A stretch of 64,000 nt of DNA from Prosthecobacter sp. GTDB taxonomy: Bacteria; Verrucomicrobiota; Verrucomicrobiia; Verrucomicrobiales; Verrucomicrobiaceae. Of this stretch, positions 59,020-64,000 are shown piece by piece. The notes under the pieces are model-generated. The model was not told the DNA's origin and did not search any database. It saw only the letters and a program-made list of their open reading frames with translations. The stretch's first letter is position 1. Every line of letters begins with the position of its first letter. A program made the position numbers and the translations under genes. The stretch lies in the NCBI RefSeq assembly GCF_034366625.1, contig NZ_JAXMIH010000008.1, forward strand, positions 1 to 64,000, written 5' to 3'.

Positions 59020-62000
59020 ATGCCATATCTGGCCTTCAATCTCAACGATGGAAATGAGTTCGTCTTCGATATCCTCGAAGAACGGCTCTCCATCGGGCGT
59101 GACGCCAGCAATGACATCGTTATCGACAACACCTTCATCTCCACGTTTCACGCTGAATTCCTGCGTCAGCCGGACGGGGGTTACGAAATCGTCGATCTAA
59201 AGTCCTCCAACGGCACCTTCGTCAATGGCAAGCGTGTCGAGCGTGCCCGTGTGAAGGGTGGCGATCGCATCATGTTCGGCCAGCTTGAGAGCCGGTTCCG
59301 CGAGCGAGCGCCCAAAGGCCTCGCTTCTGACGGCGGTTCCAAGTCCGTCTCCACCCCCAAAGGCCAGCCCACCCGTGAGGATGGCAAAAAAGGCGACACC
59401 GAAAGCATTCCGGCACGAGACAAGGATGAGCTGCCAAAGCCGGCCCCTGAAACCGGCAAGATTGAGGTCACTAAACCGGTCGTGCAGCGTGCTCCCACTG
59501 ATGTGTCCCGGCCGCCCTCGGTCACGCCGCCTGTTTCGTTTCTGCCCAAGCCAGGCGCTGCCGCAGCACCTGATCCTGCCGCCGCCAAACAGGCCGCCGA
59601 GGTGCGTGATGAGATCGAAAAGCTGACCCGTCAGCGCGACGCTCTCCGCTCCGAAAACGCCATCGAGCAGAAACGACGCGATGAAATACGCTCTCTTGAT
59701 GCCACGATCGAGGCGCGCAAAAAGGAGCTTGGCCAGACCCAGGCCGAGATCACCGGATTCAAGAGTGAGGTCGAAAAAATTCGCGGCCAGGTGCAAAGCG
59801 CCCGTGCCGATGTGGAAAACTCCAAAACCGAGGCCGGCAAGCTCGACGTCAAGCGCCGCGATCTCGGCAACATCGAGAGCAAACTCGAATCCACCCGCAC
59901 CCTCGTCGCCAAGGCCGAGGCCGATCTGGTCACCGCGCAGAAAGGCTTGCAGACGCTGCACGCCGAGGCCGACCAGCAGCGCAAGGACCGCGAAACCACG
60001 ATTGCGAAGCTCGTGGCCGAGGAAACCGCCGCGAAGGACAAAGTCACCGCCATCAACCTGCTTCTTGCCACGGCGCAGAAATCCGAGGCCGAGCTGAAAT
60101 CCCAGCGCAGCGCCGAGTTGCAGAAGCTGGAGGCCGATGTCGCCGCCAAAGGTGCCACGCTCGATCAAATCACTGCCTCTCTCGCCAAAACCAGTGAGGA
60201 GGCCAAAACGAAGGAGAACGCTGCTGCCAAAGCCGCCGCCGAGGTCGCGGCGGCCAGCGAAAAACTCACCGCCTTGCAGGCGCAGATCACCGCCGGTGAG
60301 TCGAAGCTCAAGGAAATCGCCCAGCTCCAGGTTGACGCGCAGAAATCCGAGGCCGAGCTCAAATCGAAACGCAGCGCGGAACTTCAAGGCCTCGAAACCC
60401 AGATCACCGCCAAAACCGCCGACCTTGGCAAGACGCAGGCCGATTTGGCGAAAGCGCAGGCTGATCTCACCTCGCAGCAGGCCACGCTCGCCAAAGCCAG
60501 TGAAGAAGCGAAGTCACGCGAAGTCGCTGTTGCCAAACTGACCTCGGAAGAGGCCACCACGTCGAAACAACTGGCCGATTTGCAGAAACAAGTTGCCACC
60601 TCCGATGCTGAGGTGAAGCGCCTTGCCGCCTTGCAGGCCGACGCGCAGAAATCCGAGGCCGAGCAACGCTCCAAACGCAGCACGGAGCTGCAGGATCTCG
60701 ACAAGCAGCTTGAAACCCGTCGTGCGGATCTGACGAAGACGCAGGCGGAACTGACGAAAGTGCAGGGCGAACTGACTTCGCAGCAGGATTCGCTCAAAAA
60801 GACCACGGACGAGTTCAAATCACGCGAAGCCGCCGTCACCAAGCTCACCGCAGACGAGAAGACCACGTCGCAGAAACTCACCGCGCTGCAAAAACAGATC
60901 GCCGACGCGGATGCTGAGGTGAAGCGCCTTGCCGCCTTGCATGCGGACGCGCAGAAATCCGAAGCCGAGCAGCGTTCCAAGCGCAGCACGGAGCTGCAGG
61001 ATCTCGACAAACAGCTCGACGCACGCCGCGCCGATCTCGCGAAACTCGAATCCCAGCGCGAGACGAAGCAAAGCGAGCTCGAAGCAGTCAACGCCTCGCT
61101 CGCGAAGGCGCAGGAGCAGGTGCAGCACGCGCAGTCGCAGATTGCCCAGCTTGGTGGCGAGGAAAAAGCTGTCTCCGCTCGTGTGAATGAGCTGCGTGGC
61201 AACGAGGACCGGCTCACCGCCTTGACGCAGACGCTCGGCCAGATGGAAAACCAGCGCGGCATGCTGGATGCCGCCATTGGCGCTCTTCTCGGCAGACAGC
61301 AGTCTCACGAGGCCGATACAACCGTCGCTGAACAGCGCATGACCGCGATTCGCGGCCAGCTTGCTGATCTGGAGCAGCAGCATCTCGTCGCCGAGCAGCA
61401 GATCGCGAATCTCAACACGCAGAAATCGGACGCGGAGTCCGCCTTTGCCGAGCAGCAGAAAGAAGCGCAGGCCAGGCTGGCTGAAATCGACAAGCACGCC
61501 CGCGACGCGCGGGCAATGGACGATTCCGAGCGGGAGCAGGCCGAGAAACGTCTGGCGGACATCCATGCGCAGATCGCGCAGCATGAGACACGCCTCGCCG
61601 GGCTTCAGGCGGAGGTGAAAGCCCTTGAGGACAAGGCCGCCGACCTCAATAACAAACTTGATGACCTCGCCTCGACCGACACGAAGCTCAATGACGTCAG
61701 TGAGGCGCTCAAGGCTGTCGAATCGCACAAAGCCGAGGTCGTGGCCGCCGTCGCCGCTTTGGTGAAGGATCGCGATGAGCGCACGCGCGAGTTGCTTGCC
61801 GCCACCGAGCATGGCCGCGCCCAGGCACTGCTCACGCAAACACTCACGCAACGCCGTGAGGTGGCGGAAAAAGAAGTTCATCACATCGAGGAGCAGCAGA
61901 CGCAGCTTTCTCAGGCAATGGGCAAGGTGCGCGAGGAGCTTCGTCTGGCCGAATCGGACCTTAAAGAGCGCGAATCGCAGGTCGCCGCCACCGAGCAGCG

Positions 62001-64000
62001 CACCAAGAATCTCGAAGAACTCGCCGCCACCGCCGACCAGCAGTTCAAATCCTTGCAGAGCGGGCACAAGAAGCTCAGCGAGCAGCTTGCGCAGGCCAAA
62101 ATCGATCTGGACCAGGCCACGGCGGCGGCCATCGAGAGAAAGAAGGAAGCGGCGACATCCGCGGCGGCGGCGGAGAAAAGCTCGCAGCAGCAGCTCACGC
62201 TGGCGGAAAAGATCAGCGGCATGGAGGCGGTCATCTCCACGCTCACGACGACGCATGCCAGCACGCAGCAGAAGATTTCCGCCGCCGAGTCGGATCATCA
62301 GAATTTGCAGGACCGCCTCGCCGAGCGGCAGAAGGAAATCGCCGCCGCCGAAACGCGTGTTGCCGAACTGACGCAGCAGACCGCCGGTCTTGACGACCGC
62401 GTGAAGGAACTGGCCGCCGCGAACCAGCAGCACGCCGTGCTCAGCGGCACCATCACCACTGCCACGCAGGAACGCGACAAGCTGCTGGCCGAGACGCAGC
62501 GTCTCACCAAGGAACGCGGCGAACTGGATGCCGTGCTGCCGGATCTGCGCGCCAGCGTGACGCAAACCCGCGCCGAGGCGGACAATCTGAAGGCCGAGCT
62601 CGCCGGATTGATCAAGGATCGTGATGCCGCCGCCGCCGCGCTGAAGGAATCTCTCGCGCAGCGCAAAGAATCCGATGCCGCTGTCGAGGCGCTGCGCATC
62701 GAGTCGGTCAATCTCGACAAGATTCTCGGCGACAAGCGCACCAACCTCGAAGCGGAGACCAAAGCGAAGCTGGCGGAGGCCAACGCCGCCGAAACACGGC
62801 TCAAGGGTGTGCTGGAGCGCATTGCCGCCGCTGAAAAGCGCCTGGCTGAACTGGCGGATGTCGATGCGCGCCTCACCACGGCCACCAAAGCGCTCAAGGA
62901 CACCGAAACGCAGCGTCAGGCCGAGGACAAGACGCTCGCAGAGCTGGCCCGCAACCAGGAGAAGCTGAAGAAGGAGATCGCCACGCTCGAAGTCAGCCTC
63001 AAAGCGGAGAACACGCAGCTTGCGGATCTCACGAAGGCGGTCAAAACCGCCGAGGCGAAGGCTGCGGATGCCGAGAAGCGTGCCGAGAAGGCCCTGGCCG
63101 CCCAACAAACCGCCGATCAGAAACGCACCGAAGCTGATGCCGCCGCCGAAAAAGCCCGTGCGGAAGAGAAGATCCTCCGCAAACAGATTCCCGCGTTGAA
63201 CACCGAACTGGCGGGCATCCAGGCGATGCTGACCGGATTGACGAAGGAACGCGAGGAAGCCTCGCAGTTCGTCACGCGCCTCAATGTCACCACCGACACC
63301 CAGAACAAGAAGCTCAGCGAGTTGCAGCAGCAGATCACGCAGCTCGAGCAGGCGCACAAACTGCGCGAAGAACGCGTGATGAAGGCGCAGGCGGACGTGG
63401 ACAAGGAATCCGCGCGTCTCAAAGCAGCGCAGGAACAGTCGCGCGCGGCGGAGGCCCAGCTCGCCGAACTCGAAAAAGAGGTCAAGGAAACGAAGGCGAA
63501 GGCCGACGCCGCCAAAAAAGAGACCAACACGATCGAGGGCGAGCTGCGCCAGCGACTCGACCGCGTGCAGAACCTGAAAGCCGACGAGGAGCGCCTCATC
63601 AAAACCCTCGACAGCCAGAAGCAAGACCTGCAGGGCGCTGACGCGGCTCTCAAGGAGTTGCAGTCAAAGATCAGCGCGCGGCAATTCGAGCTGGGTGAGT
63701 TCATCAACGTCGGCGGCAAAATTCTCGGTCTCGGCCAGGCGCTGGCGGGCTTGGAATCACGCCAGACGGAGATCAACAAATCCCTGCGCAAGGCTTCGGA
63801 GGAGGATCTGGCGATCCAAGTGAAGCTGAACGCGGCGCAGGAGACCCTCAACCGCGAGGCGGCCCGTGCCGAGCAGGCACGCAAGGATCGCGAGGCCGCC
63901 GACGCCGAGTTCAAGAAATTCAGCACCGACATCCAGAAGCAGGCCACCGCGCTGCAAAACTACGAGCTGGAGCAGAAGAAGCGCATCACCGAGCTGGAAA
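59020..64000 (+). CDS. Giant FHA plus coiled-coil protein (runs off right edge)
   Basis: The frame is open from ATG 59020 to the window end (1660 codons) with no stop. Residues 1-95 are an FHA domain (SIGRDASNDIVIDN, STFHAEFL, DLKSSNGTFVNG). About 90 residues of Pro/Lys-rich linker (VTPPVSFLPKPGAA) follow. From residue about 190 onward it is nearly continuous coiled coil rich in Ala, Glu, Lys, Gln and Leu. Near-identical blocks containing AQKSEAE recur at 60073, 60337, 60643 and 60949; the last three are 306 bases (102 residues) apart. A long antisense frame here is a shadow. Likely a cytoskeletal or scaffold protein recruited through phosphothreonine; its C-terminus is unseen. Confidence 0.9.
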   Translation, partial: MPYLAFNLNDGNEFVFDILEERLSIGRDASNDIVIDNTFISTFHAEFLRQPDGGYEIVDLKSSNGTFVNGKRVERARVKGGDRIMFGQLESRFRERAPKGLASDGGSKSVSTPKGQPTREDGKKGDTESIPARDKDELPKPAPETGKIEVTKPVVQRAPTDVSRPPSVTPPVSFLPKPGAAAAPDPAAAKQAAEVRDEIEKLTRQRDALRSENAIEQKRRDEIRSLDATIEARKKELGQTQAEITGFKSEVEKIRGQVQSARADVENSKTEAGKLDVKRRDLGNIESKLESTRTLVAKAEADLVTAQKGLQTLHAEADQQRKDRETTIAKLVAEETAAKDKVTAINLLLATAQKSEAELKSQRSAELQKLEADVAAKGATLDQITASLAKTSEEAKTKENAAAKAAAEVAAASEKLTALQAQITAGESKLKEIAQLQVDAQKSEAELKSKRSAELQGLETQITAKTADLGKTQADLAKAQADLTSQQATLAKASEEAKSREVAVAKLTSEEATTSKQLADLQKQVATSDAEVKRLAALQADAQKSEAEQRSKRSTELQDLDKQLETRRADLTKTQAELTKVQGELTSQQDSLKKTTDEFKSREAAVTKLTADEKTTSQKLTALQKQIADADAEVKRLAALHADAQKSEAEQRSKRSTELQDLDKQLDARRADLAKLESQRETKQSELEAVNASLAKAQEQVQHAQSQIAQLGGEEKAVSARVNELRGNEDRLTALTQTLGQMENQRGMLDAAIGALLGRQQSHEADTTVAEQRMTAIRGQLADLEQQHLVAEQQIANLNTQKSDAESAFAEQQKEAQARLAEIDKHARDARAMDDSEREQAEKRLADIHAQIAQHETRLAGLQAEVKALEDKAADLNNKLDDLASTDTKLNDVSEALKAVESHKAEVVAAVAALVKDRDERTRELLAATEHGRAQALLTQTLTQRREVAEKEVHHIEEQQTQLSQAMGKVREELRLAESDLKERESQVAATEQRTKNLEELAATADQQFKSLQSGHKKLSEQLAQAKIDLDQATAAAIERKKEAATSAAAAEKSSQQQLTLAEKISGMEAVISTLTTTHASTQQKISAAESDHQNLQDRLAERQKEIAAAETRVAELTQQTAGLDDRVKELAAANQQHAVLSGTITTATQERDKLLAETQRLTKERGELDAVLPDLRASVTQTRAEADNLKAELAGLIKDRDAAAAALKESLAQRKESDAAVEALRIESVNLDKILGDKRTNLEAETKAKLAEANAAETRLKGVLERIAAAEKRLAELADVDARLTTATKALKDTETQRQAEDKTLAELARNQEKLKKEIATLEVSLKAENTQLADLTKAVKTAEAKAADAEKRAEKALAAQQTADQKRTEADAAAEKARAEEKILRKQIPALNTELAGIQAMLTGLTKEREEASQFVTRLNVTTDTQNKKLSELQQQITQLEQAHKLREERVMKAQADVDKESARLKAAQEQSRAAEAQLAELEKEVKETKAKADAAKKETNTIEGELRQRLDRVQNLKADEERLIKTLDSQKQDLQGADAALKELQSKISARQFELGEFINVGGKILGLGQALAGLESRQTEINKSLRKASEEDLAIQVKLNAAQETLNREAARAEQARKDREAADAEFKKFSTDIQKQATALQNYELEQKKRITELE
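60337..61030. repeat. Internal 306-bp tandem repeats in coiled-coil gene
   Basis: The core GCGCAGAAATCCGA recurs at 60337, 60643 and 60949, exactly 306 bases apart, with strong DNA-level identity in the flanks (AAACGCAGC, GAGCTGCAGGATCTCGAC). A related, shorter-spaced copy is at 60073 (264 bases). This suggests recent in-frame duplication of 102 codons. Confidence 0.8.

Noticed and set aside
60820..63624. A 934-codon open frame on the minus strand.
   Set aside because: It is antisense to the coiled-coil gene. Its low-complexity Leu/Gly/Phe/Arg content mirrors the Lys/Glu/Ala codons of the plus strand, and the plus-strand frame has an FHA domain and continuous heptads.

Overview
The window reads as a chromosomal piece of a verrucomicrobial heterotroph (Verrucomicrobiales, Prosthecobacter-like; this is inference). 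The case rests on three things. Secreted planctomycete/Verrucomicrobia protein families are abundant (PSCyt1 cytochromes with DUF1549/1553, DUF1587/1592/1588/1585, DUF1501, DUF1552). The lexA promoter carries the TGTTC-N4-GAACA operator reported for Verrucomicrobia. The DNA is GC-rich, with few Shine-Dalgarno-like leaders. No rRNA, tRNA, CRISPR array, insertion sequence or prophage was found, and no intergenic stretch exceeds 300 bases.

Region 1 (1-11 kb): the first codons of an ilvD gene run off the left edge. A diheme cytochrome c and a secreted glycosidase-like protein follow. A leftward cluster then encodes a calcineurin-like phosphoesterase, a double amidohydrolase, a single amidohydrolase, a CocE/NonD hydrolase and an FG-GAP protein. 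Region 2 (11-18.5 kb): a nucleoside-hydrolase-like protein (DUF1593), an esterase, an Nramp-like transporter, L-2-hydroxyglutarate oxidase, an LRR protein and an OmpR-type two-component system.

Region 3 (18.5-39.3 kb) is a 20-kb catabolic island of exported proteins. It holds a sulfatase fused to a YHYH domain, DUF1552-DUF1592, a PhoPQ-related hydrolase, deoxyribose-phosphate aldolase, a BNR-like protein, DUF1549/1553-DUF1501, a RibK-like protein, DUF1592-DUF1552 and an esterase. It contains three cytochrome-plus-Tat-partner modules. Such modules are linked by context to polymer degradation, but their biochemistry is unknown. Region 4 (39.3-46.8 kb): an IlvD/Edd paralogue, two outer-membrane beta-barrels each with a strong terminator, a metzincin-like protease, TPR-bioF, and lexA with its operator.

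Region 5 (46.9-58.9 kb): carboxypeptidase Taq, then a leftward deoC-aldehyde dehydrogenase-zinc ribbon-half aldehyde dehydrogenase cluster. The cluster looks like a split ALDH16 coupled to deoxyribose breakdown: DeoC releases acetaldehyde and the dehydrogenase could oxidise it. A phosphoesterase, glutamate dehydrogenase, a DinG/XPD-type helicase, an FHA-TM protein and a lipoprotein follow. Region 6 (59 kb to the edge): the start of a giant FHA plus coiled-coil protein with internal 102-residue repeats.

The least conventional signals are the split ALDH16-like pair, heptamer-type tandem repeats inserted in frame in a cytochrome gene, REP-like palindromes, amidohydrolases that have lost their metal ligands, and the FHA/coiled-coil protein. 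Coordinates were worked out by hand. Family calls rest on recognised motifs, not on database searches.
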